Below are positions 1 through 6,803 of a stretch of DNA of 51,197 bases, piece after piece. Position numbers and translations under genes: made by a program. Each line of letters begins with the position of its first letter. Within the stretch, counting starts at the first letter, position 1. Origin of the DNA: Patescibacteria group bacterium (GTDB lineage Bacteria; Patescibacteriota; JABMPQ01; JAHIRA01); the NCBI GenBank assembly GCA_018818205.1, contig JAHISJ010000007.1:1-51197 (forward strand), in the 5' to 3' direction. The notes beneath the pieces were generated by a model that saw only the letters and a list, made by a program, of their open reading frames with translations, did no database searches and was not told where the DNA came from.

Positions 1-137
1 CTTCTTGTAAATGTAAGAGTTTGCTCATACAATTGTGAGTGAAGGTGTGCATTTCATTGAGGGTTAGCTGTCAACTAGCTACATTTTACCTCAATTATGC
101 CACCTTCTTTAGTTAGATCCCACACTGTTTAGTATAG

Positions 138-347
138 AGCCCAACTGAAATCTCAAAAAGCAAGAAACCAAAGGCTTTCAAGGGGAATAAAAAGGTTGCT
201 CGTGATGGTGTAAGAATCGCTGGGACAGCTAGGAAACAGATAGAGAAGAAATCGAAAAAAAGAGTGATTAGCAGGAAGAATTATAGGGCTATTTTGGAGG
301 AAAAAAAGAAGTTGGGGAATAAGTCCGGGCAGTTTCCGGGCGGGTAA
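138..347 (+). pseudogene. 3' remnant of a BRO/DinD-type (phage antirepressor-like) gene
   Basis: An open frame running from just after an in-frame TAG (135-137) to TAA at 345-347 has no convincing start codon. It encodes a lysine-rich peptide containing ARDGVRIAGTARKQIEKK and RVISRKNYRAI. This AGxARxxlExxxGxxVvsxxNy pattern resembles the C-terminal part of BRO-N, DinD and RhuM-like proteins, which are often phage- or plasmid-borne. I see no BRO N-terminal domain upstream, so this looks like the decayed 3' end of a larger gene. It lies directly upstream of a toxin-antitoxin operon, which fits an accessory island. The family assignment is by pattern recall only; the open frame itself is directly visible. 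Confidence 0.55.
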
Positions 348-393
348 ATAACAAAATGACGGGGGAATATCTTTGTCATTGTTAAAAATAAAG

Positions 394-442
394 TATAATA
401 TTTTTACATCTATATTGACAAAAAATTTTACATCGATATAAT
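394..442 (+). promoter_or_regulatory. Promoter with tandem operator-like direct repeats upstream of the Panacea antitoxin
   Basis: TTGACA (415-420), a 16-bp spacer and TATAAT (437-442) form a near-consensus sigma-70 promoter 27 bp before the antitoxin ATG. Two 14-bp direct repeats, TTTTACATCTATAT (402-415) and TTTTACATCGATAT (426-439), differ at one base and are 24 bp apart. One abuts the -35 element and the other runs into the -10 element. This is a likely binding site for the HTH antitoxin encoded downstream, acting as an autorepressor. A second TATAAT lies at 394-399 with a weak TTGTCA upstream. Confidence 0.7.
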
Positions 443-469
443 TAACGTAGAACCACGTTTAAAAAAACC

Positions 470-1249
470 ATGCTTGCAATATTCATTAAAAAACTAAGAA
501 AACAACATAGCCTCACGCAAGAATTTTTGGCGTCAAAGCTAGATATCTCAAGGCCAACGTATGCTCAAATTGAGGCTGGGACAAGAGAAATAACGTTAAC
601 AGAAGCAAGAAAGCTAGCGGATATTTTTGGGATTGATTTTAATGATTTCTTACAAGAAAAAGACAAGAAAACAGTCGTTACCATTAAAAAAGGAAAACAA
701 AAAGAACAATCTAAAAAAGAAGAGTTGAGAATTAGCATTCCGCAACAAAACATTGAAAAGTTTAAAGAAGTGTTGCTCTATGTCTTGTCTAGAGTTGGCG
801 GCAAGCCAAATGTTGGTGAAGCGGTCATTTACAAGCTTTTGTATTTTATTGACTTTGATTTTTATGAAAAGTATGAAGAGCAACTAATAGGCGCTACTTA
901 CATTAAAAATCACTATGGTCCGACTCCCGTTGAGTTTAAAAAAGTTGTCGATGGAATGATAAAACAAGGCGAGATAGTAAAGATAGCAGATAAATTTTTT
1001 GATTATCCTCAAAGAAAATACTTACCTAAGAGAGAGCCGGATTTAACAAAGCTAAAGGATGCGAGGGAATTGCATCATATAGATGACGTTTTAGATAGGC
1101 TTTCAGACAAAAACGCTACAGAAATGACTGAATATTCTCATCAGGATACCCCTTGGCTTATAGCAAAAGAGAATAAACCATTAGATTATGAAGCGGTTTT
1201 CTACAGGGCACCGGAAACCTCGGTAAGAAATTACGATGAAAACGATTAA
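470..1249 (+). CDS. HTH-Panacea (DUF4065) antitoxin
   Basis: 259 residues. Residues 1-60 form a Cro/C1-type helix-turn-helix (LRKQHSLTQEFLASKLDISR, then YAQIEAG). A lysine-rich linker follows, and residues ~95-250 form a Panacea/DUF4065 domain with KLLYFIDFDFYEKY, GATYIKNHYGPTPVEF, SHQDTPWLIA and LDYEAVFYR. Panacea domains are known to act as antitoxin modules that neutralise many unrelated toxins (PanAT systems). The HTH suggests the protein also represses its own operon through the repeated operator just upstream. The stop overlaps the start of the RelE-like gene by 14 bp, which is typical of antitoxin-toxin coupling. There is no clear Shine-Dalgarno sequence, and the leader is only about 20 nt. 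Confidence 0.85.
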   Translation: MLAIFIKKLRKQHSLTQEFLASKLDISRPTYAQIEAGTREITLTEARKLADIFGIDFNDFLQEKDKKTVVTIKKGKQKEQSKKEELRISIPQQNIEKFKEVLLYVLSRVGGKPNVGEAVIYKLLYFIDFDFYEKYEEQLIGATYIKNHYGPTPVEFKKVVDGMIKQGEIVKIADKFFDYPQRKYLPKREPDLTKLKDARELHHIDDVLDRLSDKNATEMTEYSHQDTPWLIAKENKPLDYEAVFYRAPETSVRNYDEND

Positions 1250-1625
1250 TTACTATGAAACGCCAGAGTTTAAAAAGGGTTTCAAGAAGCTTTTGAAAAA
1301 GTACAAAACGTTGGAAGAAGATTTTAAGCTGGTAAAAAAGGCAACAATAGAGCTGTTTCATGTTCAGGAGATAAACAATACAAGCGTTTTTCGAGTTTCC
1401 GGGCATTACTCAGAAGATGTACAAATATTCATCATAAAAAAGTTTGCGTGCAAAGCATTAAAAGGACGTGGCGCCAAAAGCGGTATTAGGGTTATTTATG
1501 CCTTGCATGTACAGAAATATAGAGTTGATTTTATTGAGATGTATTTTAAAGGTACAAAGGAGAATGAAGATCGGGTGAGAATAAAAATGTATCTTAAAGA
1601 CTTTTTTATGAAAACTACGAAATGA
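1236..1625 (+). CDS. RelE/ParE-like toxin partner of the Panacea antitoxin
   Basis: 129 residues. The sequence follows the RelE/ParE-fold pattern: an N-terminal strand (INYYETPEFKKGFKKLLKKY), paired helices, then a sheet with RVSGHY, SGIRVIYALHV and YRVDFIEMYFK, ending in a basic helix. Members of this fold are ribosome-dependent mRNA endonucleases or gyrase poisons; which applies here cannot be told from the sequence. It overlaps the antitoxin by 14 bp and the next gene by 4 bp (ATGA), so it sits inside a coupled operon. Position next to a Panacea protein strongly supports a toxin role. The antitoxin-first order is the common one. Confidence 0.75.
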   Translation: MKTINYYETPEFKKGFKKLLKKYKTLEEDFKLVKKATIELFHVQEINNTSVFRVSGHYSEDVQIFIIKKFACKALKGRGAKSGIRVIYALHVQKYRVDFIEMYFKGTKENEDRVRIKMYLKDFFMKTTK

Positions 1626-2113
1626 AAGATGATCATAAAAAAAGAATTAATCTTGATTTTGTTGCACTAAGCGCTGTTGTAGATGCATCCCATGCTAGTG
1701 AAACGAGGGGAAGTATGTCTGCGGTCAACTTATATTTTCTTGATAATTTGGGAAGAACTCACAAAGTTGATTTAGCAATTAAAGAGTTTAGTTCAGCAGA
1801 CAATAATGAAGCTGAAATAAAAGCAATTTTATTTTTTCTTCGTAAATTAGGCAATAAATATAAAATAATTTGGTTATTTACCGACAGTAATAGGGCAGCA
1901 AAATTAATTAACGGTAATCATGTTAATCACAAGTATCAATTCCTAATTTCTGAAATCAAAGAACTTATTTCCAAAAAGAAAAAAATGGGATCGAATATTA
2001 TGATAATCAAAAAACCCAGATCTGATGAAAAGATTATGGAAGTTAATAGTAGATTAAAACTAAAAAGAAAAGCAATATTAGTGAAGAGCACTAGCAGTAA
2101 TGGAAAAATGTAA
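1622..2113 (+). CDS. RNase H-fold protein, third gene of the toxin-antitoxin operon
   Basis: 163 residues, starting in an ATGA overlap with the toxin stop. The layout matches a ribonuclease H-like fold: VVDASHA on the first strand (Asp), SSADNNEAEIKAI on the first helix (Glu after NN), and WLFTDSNRAAKLI on the fourth strand (Asp-Ser). These are the first three acidic catalytic positions of RNase HI. The last helix has MEVNSRLKLKRKAI where the family usually has N-x-x-A-D-x-L-A, so the fourth acidic residue appears lost. It may be a weak or altered nuclease, or a nucleic-acid-binding accessory to the toxin pair. The fold is inferred from the motif pattern; the function is not established. Confidence 0.55.
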   Translation: MKDDHKKRINLDFVALSAVVDASHASETRGSMSAVNLYFLDNLGRTHKVDLAIKEFSSADNNEAEIKAILFFLRKLGNKYKIIWLFTDSNRAAKLINGNHVNHKYQFLISEIKELISKKKKMGSNIMIIKKPRSDEKIMEVNSRLKLKRKAILVKSTSSNGKM

Positions 2114-2123
2114 TCACACAATC

Positions 2124-2672
2124 ATGCCAGTAAAAATCACCTACTTTGTCCACGGCACAACAACCGATAACGAACAAGGCCTGGCCACCGGCTGGGCGCC
2201 TGGTGAACTTTCGGAAACAGGCATTGAGCAAGCTGAAAAACTTGGTCTTTTGGTTCAAGACAAAATTTTTGATAGTGTCTTTTGTTCTGATTTGAAGCGT
2301 GCAGTCGATACATCCCATAGTGCGTTTGAAGAAAAATATACAATAATTGAAGACGCAAGGCTTAGAGAAGCCAACTATGGTGATTTCACGCAGCAACCCT
2401 CCAAGGATTTTAAAGCAGACATGACAAAATGGATAGATACAAAGTATCCGGGTGGAGAAAGCTACAGAGATGTTGAAAATCGAATTGCGGATTTTGTGAA
2501 TTTCCTAAAAGAAAGCTATGAAGGGAAGCACATCGCCATAGTTGCTCACCAGGCGCCCCAACTGGCATTTGATGTTGTGCTAAAGGGAAAAACATGGGAA
2601 CAAGCAATTGCCGAGGACTGGAGGCACACAAAATCGTGGCAGCCGGGTTGGGAGTATGAAATAAGTGATTAA
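2124..2672 (+). CDS. Histidine phosphatase superfamily protein with altered RHG motif
   Basis: 182 residues from ATG 2124; the ORF track start at 2100 would overlap the previous gene by 14 bp and is also possible. I chose 2124 because the first core strand (VKITYFVHG) begins there. The family hallmark R-H-G-E is FVHGTT here: the nucleophilic His is kept but the phosphate-binding Arg is Val. Further motifs are GELSETGIEQAEKL, a VFCSDLKRAVDT segment (the second Arg is kept), LREANYGDF, and a second His in IAIVAHQAPQL. The fold is therefore clear, but the chemistry may differ from phosphoglycerate mutase-like phosphatases. The substrate is unknown. Confidence 0.8.
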   Translation: MPVKITYFVHGTTTDNEQGLATGWAPGELSETGIEQAEKLGLLVQDKIFDSVFCSDLKRAVDTSHSAFEEKYTIIEDARLREANYGDFTQQPSKDFKADMTKWIDTKYPGGESYRDVENRIADFVNFLKESYEGKHIAIVAHQAPQLAFDVVLKGKTWEQAIAEDWRHTKSWQPGWEYEISD

Positions 2673-2732
2673 TGCTTGTGCTGTAGTGTTTTAATCTGTA
2701 GACCCTATTCTTTACTTAGGACCACGGTATCT

Positions 2733-3302
2733 ATGAAAACAAGAGTAATTGTCAGTGCGGTAATAGAAGATGGTGACAATCTTCTATTTGCCAAGAAAAA
2801 AGAGAATGTTGGTCCATATCCAAATACGTGGCATTTAATTGGCGGTGGTATAGAGGAAGAGGAGTTACTTGAGGAGAGTATCAAGAGAGAGGTAAGAGAA
2901 GAAGCCAATACCGATGTTGAGATTATTGAAAAAGTAGGGTTTGACGATGATTTTGAACCTGATAAAAAAGGGGAACTGACACACTATATTTTTCTTACAA
3001 CAATTCAAAATAAACTGTACGAAACAGCTTTTGAGAAAGAAGGAATAATCTACGTAACACCAAATGACCTTGAACAAGCAAAAATAGGGAAGTGTATACT
3101 CAATCTAGAAACGGGGAAACAAAAAAATTCAGATAGAGAAGAACGTATTAAAATCATTAATAATTTTGAAAAGAAAAACGTAGATTGTGTAGCGCTAGCC
3201 TGCACAGACCTTCAATTATTGATTCCAAAACATCCAAGGGTACCAATATTTGACACCATAAAGCTCTTTGCTGATGCGACAGTTGAAAAAATAATGAAAT
3301 AA
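2733..3302 (+). CDS. NUDIX hydrolase fused to the C-terminal tail of an Asp/Glu racemase
   Basis: 189 residues from ATG 2733; the track start at 2676 is a TTG with extra unrelated residues. Residues 1-105 are a NUDIX domain with the box GGIEEEELLEESIKREVREE, matching Gx5Ex7REUxEE with Asn in place of the following Gly. NUDIX enzymes cleave nucleoside diphosphate-X compounds. From about residue 108 the sequence changes to REERIKIINNFEKKNVDCVALACTDLQLLI and VPIFDTIKLFADATVEKIM. This is the end of an Asp/Glu/hydantoin racemase, including the second catalytic cysteine (CTD) and the final helix. The N-terminal racemase half is absent. The join is in frame with no stop, so it is either a domain fusion or an in-frame deletion scar between two genes. 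Confidence 0.8.
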   Translation: MKTRVIVSAVIEDGDNLLFAKKKENVGPYPNTWHLIGGGIEEEELLEESIKREVREEANTDVEIIEKVGFDDDFEPDKKGELTHYIFLTTIQNKLYETAFEKEGIIYVTPNDLEQAKIGKCILNLETGKQKNSDREERIKIINNFEKKNVDCVALACTDLQLLIPKHPRVPIFDTIKLFADATVEKIMK

Positions 3303-3310
3303 AAAACAGC

Positions 3311-4549
3311 ATGAAAAAACTCATCATACTATCATCTCTCTTCTTAGTGCTAACGATTCTAGGTTGCCAAAAAACAACCTCAAATGATACAGACTCGAGT
3401 ACTGAAAATGAAAACTATCGATCTGAAGAAGATACAGACAGTTCAGAGATCTCTTGCACCGTGGTAGATACTGGACAAGAATCATGTTCAAACAATACAG
3501 ACAAAATGAAGTGCCCAAATAAAGGTAAGGCATTCTATGGGCAAGACGCACAGTATGTTGGTAATAAACTCTCATATAGGGACAATGGTGATGGCACGGT
3601 CACTGATGTAAACACTGGCCTTATGTGGCAGCAAGATCCCGGTGCAAAGAAGAGTTATGAGGAAGCTCAAGCAGGTGCACAATCGTTTGAGTTAGCAGGG
3701 CATGATGACTGGAGACTACCGACAATAAAAGAGCTGTATTCGTTAATGGATTTTAGAGGTATTGACCCGAGCTCAATGAATAGCGCTGAAGGACTCAGAC
3801 CATATATAGATGATGAATACTTTGGATTTGAGTATGGAGATCTAAGTACCGGAGACAGAATAATTGATTCTCAATGGGCTACCAGCTCTGTCTATAATGC
3901 AGATGTGATGAACAACCAGGAATGCTTTTTTGGTGTTAATTTTGCAGATGGCAGGATCAAATGTTACCCAACAAAGCGAGGCAAAGGCTACTTTACGATA
4001 TATGTCAGAGGAGATAGCTACGGGGAAAACAATTTAGTTAAAAACAGTGACACCATTTCTGATAAATCGACAGGGCTGACGTGGATGAAACAAGATAGTG
4101 GCAGCGGAATGAACTGGGAGGATGCACTTGCGTATTGTGAAGACCTGGAATTAGATGGAAAAAGTGATTGGAGACTACCAAATGCAAAAGAATTACACAG
4201 TATTGTAGATTACTCTCGGTCACCCGATGCAACCAATTCTGCAGCTATAGATCCACTATTTGAAGTAAGCTCAATAACGAATGAGGCAGGAAAAAAAGAC
4301 TACGCCTTTTTTTGGACAAGTACCACGCATATTAGTGAAAGAGGGTATGATAGAGCAGCGTATATTCCATTTGGCAGAGCACTTGGCTACATGAAGGAAT
4401 TTGGCGGTTGGGTTGATGTTCATGGTGCAGGAGCGCAAAGGAGTGATCCAAAAGCAGGAGATCCAGATGAGTACCCAACTGGCCTTGGTCCACAAGGAGA
4501 TGCAATACGGATTGATAATTATGTTAGGTGTGTGAGGAGCGAGGGCTAA
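3311..4549 (+). CDS. Lipoprotein with two DUF1566 (Lcl C-terminal-like) domains
   Basis: 412 residues. The N-terminus is a lipoprotein signal (MKKLIILSSLFLVLTILGC) with lipobox LGC, so Cys19 should be acylated and the protein anchored outside the membrane. A Ser/Thr/Glu/Asp-rich linker with a few cysteines follows. Two DUF1566 repeats come next: residues ~90-220 (YRDNGDGTVTDVNTGLMWQQ, DWRLPTIKELYSLMD) and ~243-410 (DKSTGLTWMKQ, DWRLPNAKELHSIVD, ending RIDNYVRCVR). DUF1566 occurs in surface adhesins and collagen-like-protein C-termini, often in proteins with low-complexity acidic linkers. It starts 8 nt after the NUDIX-racemase gene. An adhesion or substrate-binding role is an inference. Confidence 0.88.
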   Translation: MKKLIILSSLFLVLTILGCQKTTSNDTDSSTENENYRSEEDTDSSEISCTVVDTGQESCSNNTDKMKCPNKGKAFYGQDAQYVGNKLSYRDNGDGTVTDVNTGLMWQQDPGAKKSYEEAQAGAQSFELAGHDDWRLPTIKELYSLMDFRGIDPSSMNSAEGLRPYIDDEYFGFEYGDLSTGDRIIDSQWATSSVYNADVMNNQECFFGVNFADGRIKCYPTKRGKGYFTIYVRGDSYGENNLVKNSDTISDKSTGLTWMKQDSGSGMNWEDALAYCEDLELDGKSDWRLPNAKELHSIVDYSRSPDATNSAAIDPLFEVSSITNEAGKKDYAFFWTSTTHISERGYDRAAYIPFGRALGYMKEFGGWVDVHGAGAQRSDPKAGDPDEYPTGLGPQGDAIRIDNYVRCVRSEG

Positions 4550-4614
4550 TGCATCTCTTGGTTTCTCATTAAGGATCACTGTAGAATAAGCCGATTATCA
4601 CCCGTCTTGCACAG

Positions 4615-4647
4615 TATAAAAAAATCACCAGACGCGAACGCTGGTGA
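4615..4647 (-). terminator. Factor-independent terminator of the 4679-5371 minus-strand gene
   Basis: Read on the minus strand, TCACCAGCG, a TTCG loop and CGTCTGGTGA form a GC-rich hairpin followed by seven T residues. It sits about 30 nt after the stop of the minus-strand orphan gene. The plus-strand DUF1566 gene converges here, but the T-tract serves only the minus direction. Confidence 0.8.
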
Positions 4648-4678
4648 AGTAAATTGATGATAAAAAGATGCAACTTCA

Positions 4679-5371
4679 TTACAAGATAATAGTCATTTTG
4701 CTTTCCAAAGTAGACCCTGATACCTTTTCCTCTTTGCAAAGAATACTGATGCGGCAGCGGCCTATGATGTTGACTGCAGCGAATACAACAAAACAATGTG
4801 CTTTATGTTTGTTGCAGATGAATTTTGCGCTTTCAAATCTATTCGGATACACATCATGCTCTGCAAAGACCCACCGCTCAATTTTGGGATCTAAATAGAG
4901 AAACCCTCTCTTATTTATAAGAACAACATGCATGATACCGGGCGCGGGATTTTTCCAAACATGCATGCCTCTTCTTTTGAAATCAAGTGCCATACGAAAT
5001 TCATGTAAGCCAGCAGGTCGGGAATAAATACCTTTTTCTGTGATGATAAAGGTGGATTTTGTTGTTCCAACAATTTCATGAAATCGTTCATTGAAAGATC
5101 TAATTTTTTTACCGAATGGATCGTGTCTTACCTGGTAAAAAAGAAAGTATCTTTGTTCGGTATACGTACCTTCTGGTGTCTGATATGTAGTTAATGCCGG
5201 GTAATTTAAATAAATTATTGTTACAAGTCCCACAAGAAATAAAAGTCCATGGCTAATTTTATCGTTTACTGTTACTACTTTTTTCCCCTTAAATTCTAAA
5301 ATAATTCCAACGAGTATACGGCCTATCAATCCATGTATAATAAGCCATAGTACAAAAAGTTCTGTGTTCAT
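4679..5371 (-). CDS. Unrecognised membrane protein with two N-terminal transmembrane segments
   Basis: 230 residues; I do not recognise the family. Residues ~4-26 (TELFVLWLIIHGLIGRILVGIIL reading) and ~40-57 (SHGLLFLVGLVTIIYLNY) are hydrophobic helices. The remaining ~170 residues look like a soluble, mixed alpha/beta domain with several His, Cys and aromatic residues. Start support is strong: AAGGAGG, then TACT, then ATG. It has its own promoter (TTGATT-N16-TATACT) and its own terminator, so it is a single-gene unit. Confidence 0.7.
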   Translation of the reverse strand: MNTELFVLWLIIHGLIGRILVGIILEFKGKKVVTVNDKISHGLLFLVGLVTIIYLNYPALTTYQTPEGTYTEQRYFLFYQVRHDPFGKKIRSFNERFHEIVGTTKSTFIITEKGIYSRPAGLHEFRMALDFKRRGMHVWKNPAPGIMHVVLINKRGFLYLDPKIERWVFAEHDVYPNRFESAKFICNKHKAHCFVVFAAVNIIGRCRISILCKEEKVSGSTLESKMTIIL

Positions 5372-5410
5372 AGTACCTCCTTGAGTGTGAAAGTGTAATG
5401 TTCTAGTGGC

Positions 5411-5438
5411 AGTATAGTCGAATGCTGAATTTAATCAA
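5411..5438 (-). promoter_or_regulatory. Promoter of the minus-strand two-TM membrane protein
   Basis: On the minus strand TTGATT (5433-5438), a 16-bp spacer and TATACT (5411-5416) precede the gene. Predicted transcription starts near 5404, giving a leader of about 33 nt that contains AAGGAGG. Confidence 0.65.
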
Positions 5439-5511
5439 GAGCGGATTAAAGAAATGTAGATCGAAGATTTGTATTGTTTGTTAATATGCCTTCACTCTTT
5501 CACGCAAATTA

Positions 5512-5540
5512 TTGACACTTAACGCTATTTTCTGTACAGT
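5512..5540 (+). promoter_or_regulatory. Promoter of the orphan gene at 5581
   Basis: TTGACA (5512-5517), a spacer of exactly 17 bp and TACAGT (5535-5540). The predicted start near 5547 leaves a short leader carrying GGGAGG. Confidence 0.7.
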
Positions 5541-5580
5541 AAAGTGCTATCGTTTTTTTTGAAATTAGATGGGAGGACAA

Positions 5581-6033
5581 TTGTTAAGCATTTCTTTTGA
5601 CGGACGGTGGATTGCATGGGCGAGAATCATTTCCGAAAGTGATCCGAGCGTTGAGATTAAATTGTGGGACGTTTCTAGAAAACAAGTCCTATCATATTTG
5701 GCAATGCCTATCCAACTTAATGCCCCTGATTGCCTCGTGAGGTCGTTTGAACTTGGCAATGCAATAGAGCAGATCTCAAATGAACTTGCGGTTAATGTAC
5801 AATTTCCACATCTTGGAAGCAGTGCGTATGTGAGAGTGGCATACGGGAGAAGGCGATGGTATTTTGTTTTGAGTGTTTCAGAAAAAAGTACGTTTAGGCG
5901 TGCAAAAAAAATTCCCACTATTACTTTTTTGCCAAAGAAAATCGATTCAAACGGAGTTGTCATCGACAATGGCTACAGGATTCAGATACTGGAAAGCTTT
6001 CGATTTATTACCTCAGTTAAGAAGATTGAATAA
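5581..6033 (+). CDS. Unrecognised ~150-residue protein, probable TTG start
   Basis: The track gives ATG 5569, but that ATG overlaps a GGGAGG Shine-Dalgarno (5571-5576) that lies 4 nt before TTG 5581. The same AGGAGG-plus-4-nt spacing is seen at other non-ATG starts in this window, so I prefer TTG 5581 (150 residues). The first 40 residues (SISFDGRWIAWARI, VEIKLWDVSRKQVL) resemble one WD40-like beta-propeller blade, but no further blades follow. The rest appears strand-rich. It is a single-gene unit with its own promoter and terminator. Function unknown. Confidence 0.6.
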   Translation: MLSISFDGRWIAWARIISESDPSVEIKLWDVSRKQVLSYLAMPIQLNAPDCLVRSFELGNAIEQISNELAVNVQFPHLGSSAYVRVAYGRRRWYFVLSVSEKSTFRRAKKIPTITFLPKKIDSNGVVIDNGYRIQILESFRFITSVKKIE

Positions 6034-6036
6034 TTA

Positions 6037-6070
6037 TGGCTACACGGAACATCCGATGTAGCTTTTTTTC
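6037..6070 (+). terminator. Terminator after the 5581 orphan gene
   Basis: GCTACA/TGTAGC arms with an inner CGG/CCG pairing and a one-base bulge, followed by seven T residues, begin 5 nt after the stop codon. Confidence 0.7.
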
Positions 6071-6080
6071 TCCAAAATAA

Positions 6081-6109
6081 TTGACTTTGCTCTTTATCTA
6101 TGCTATAAT
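6081..6109 (+). promoter_or_regulatory. Promoter of the basic proline-tailed protein gene
   Basis: TTGACT (6081-6086), a 17-bp spacer and perfect TATAAT (6104-6109). The predicted transcript begins about 15 nt before the ATG, with no Shine-Dalgarno sequence in the leader. Confidence 0.75.
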
Positions 6110-6130
6110 TAAACTACATAAATACACTAT

Positions 6131-6667
6131 ATGGCTAAATTTACTTCACAAAGACTCACCCGTGACGTCAGTTATGACACAGGAGGGGAGCAGAAGTTCA
6201 AAAAAACATTAACAAAAAGTCCAAAAGCAAGTGGACTTCTTAAGGAATACCTTGGCCAAAGAGGAAAGCGTGGGTACTCTAAGAAGACGTGGAACAAGTT
6301 CATGCGTAAAAAGGGTCCGCGAGCTATGTCTCGAACGAGTAGAAAATCGATTGAGTCGTATCTTAACCCATACGGAAAAAGTTCAGACAGTGCAGCAAAA
6401 GCAGCTCAAGCACAGCCTTCAGCGGCTCCAAAGAAGTCATCATGGTTTAGTAAACCGTCGCTTAGCGATGCAGATAAGCAAAAAGTTGAAAAAAGATCAG
6501 ACGCTGCGTTAAAACGAGAGACACGAAGTTTGCGTAATCAATTTGGTTCAGGAAAGGCAAGTTTTACCCGTAGTGGAGGCTTTGATTCAGGGTCAAAAGG
6601 TCGTACAAATTTACCGCCACCACCGCGTATGCCTCCACCACCACCGAGACCGCCAAGTCTCGGATAA
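6131..6667 (+). CDS. Unrecognised very basic protein with a polyproline tail
   Basis: 178 residues, rich in Lys, Arg and Ser throughout. There are no membrane segments and little sign of a hydrophobic core. The middle is Ala/Gln/Pro-rich. The tail is a run of prolines broken by Arg and Met (LPPPPRMPPPPPRPPSLG). The composition suggests a disordered, nucleic-acid- or polymer-binding protein, but no known family is recognised. A consensus promoter directly precedes it, the leader is very short and there is no Shine-Dalgarno sequence. It lies immediately upstream of the rpoB promoter. The real reading frame is supported by the promoter and by its length in the absence of competing frames. Confidence 0.65.
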   Translation: MAKFTSQRLTRDVSYDTGGEQKFKKTLTKSPKASGLLKEYLGQRGKRGYSKKTWNKFMRKKGPRAMSRTSRKSIESYLNPYGKSSDSAAKAAQAQPSAAPKKSSWFSKPSLSDADKQKVEKRSDAALKRETRSLRNQFGSGKASFTRSGGFDSGSKGRTNLPPPPRMPPPPPRPPSLG

Positions 6668-6685
6668 AAATATCCACATAAGTAC

Positions 6686-6714
6686 TTGACAAAAGGTTTA
6701 AGGAATAGTACGGT
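6686..6714 (+). promoter_or_regulatory. rpoBC promoter
   Basis: TTGACA (6686-6691), a 17-bp spacer and TACGGT (6709-6714). The -10 element is weak, but the same TTGACA-N17-TACGGT arrangement occurs in front of the amidohydrolase gene (22370-22398, minus strand). The predicted leader is about 83 nt. Confidence 0.55.
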
Positions 6715-6748
6715 TACTGCATGAAAAATCTCAACCGGGGTTTTATTT

Positions 6749-6793
6749 GCCTTTTTAATAATTAAAAGGGCCTTTGTTAGTTAAAGACAAGGG
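6749..6793 (+). promoter_or_regulatory. Structured rpoB leader (two consecutive hairpins)
   Basis: GCCTTTTTA/TTAAAAGGGC (6749-6771) can form a 9-bp hairpin with one G-U pair. CCTTTGT (6771-6777) can pair with ACAAGGG (6787-6793), sharing base 6771 with the first hairpin. The two could be alternative folds ending 10 nt before the rpoB ATG. This is a candidate attenuator or translational control element; no known leader motif was recognised. Confidence 0.4.
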
Positions 6794-6803
6794 GCTTTGT
6801 TTT

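Noticed and set aside
1-60. CTCATACAATTGTGAG-like near-palindrome at the window start
   Set aside because: It is interrupted by an extra base, lies next to no gene start and could be chance in AT-rich DNA.
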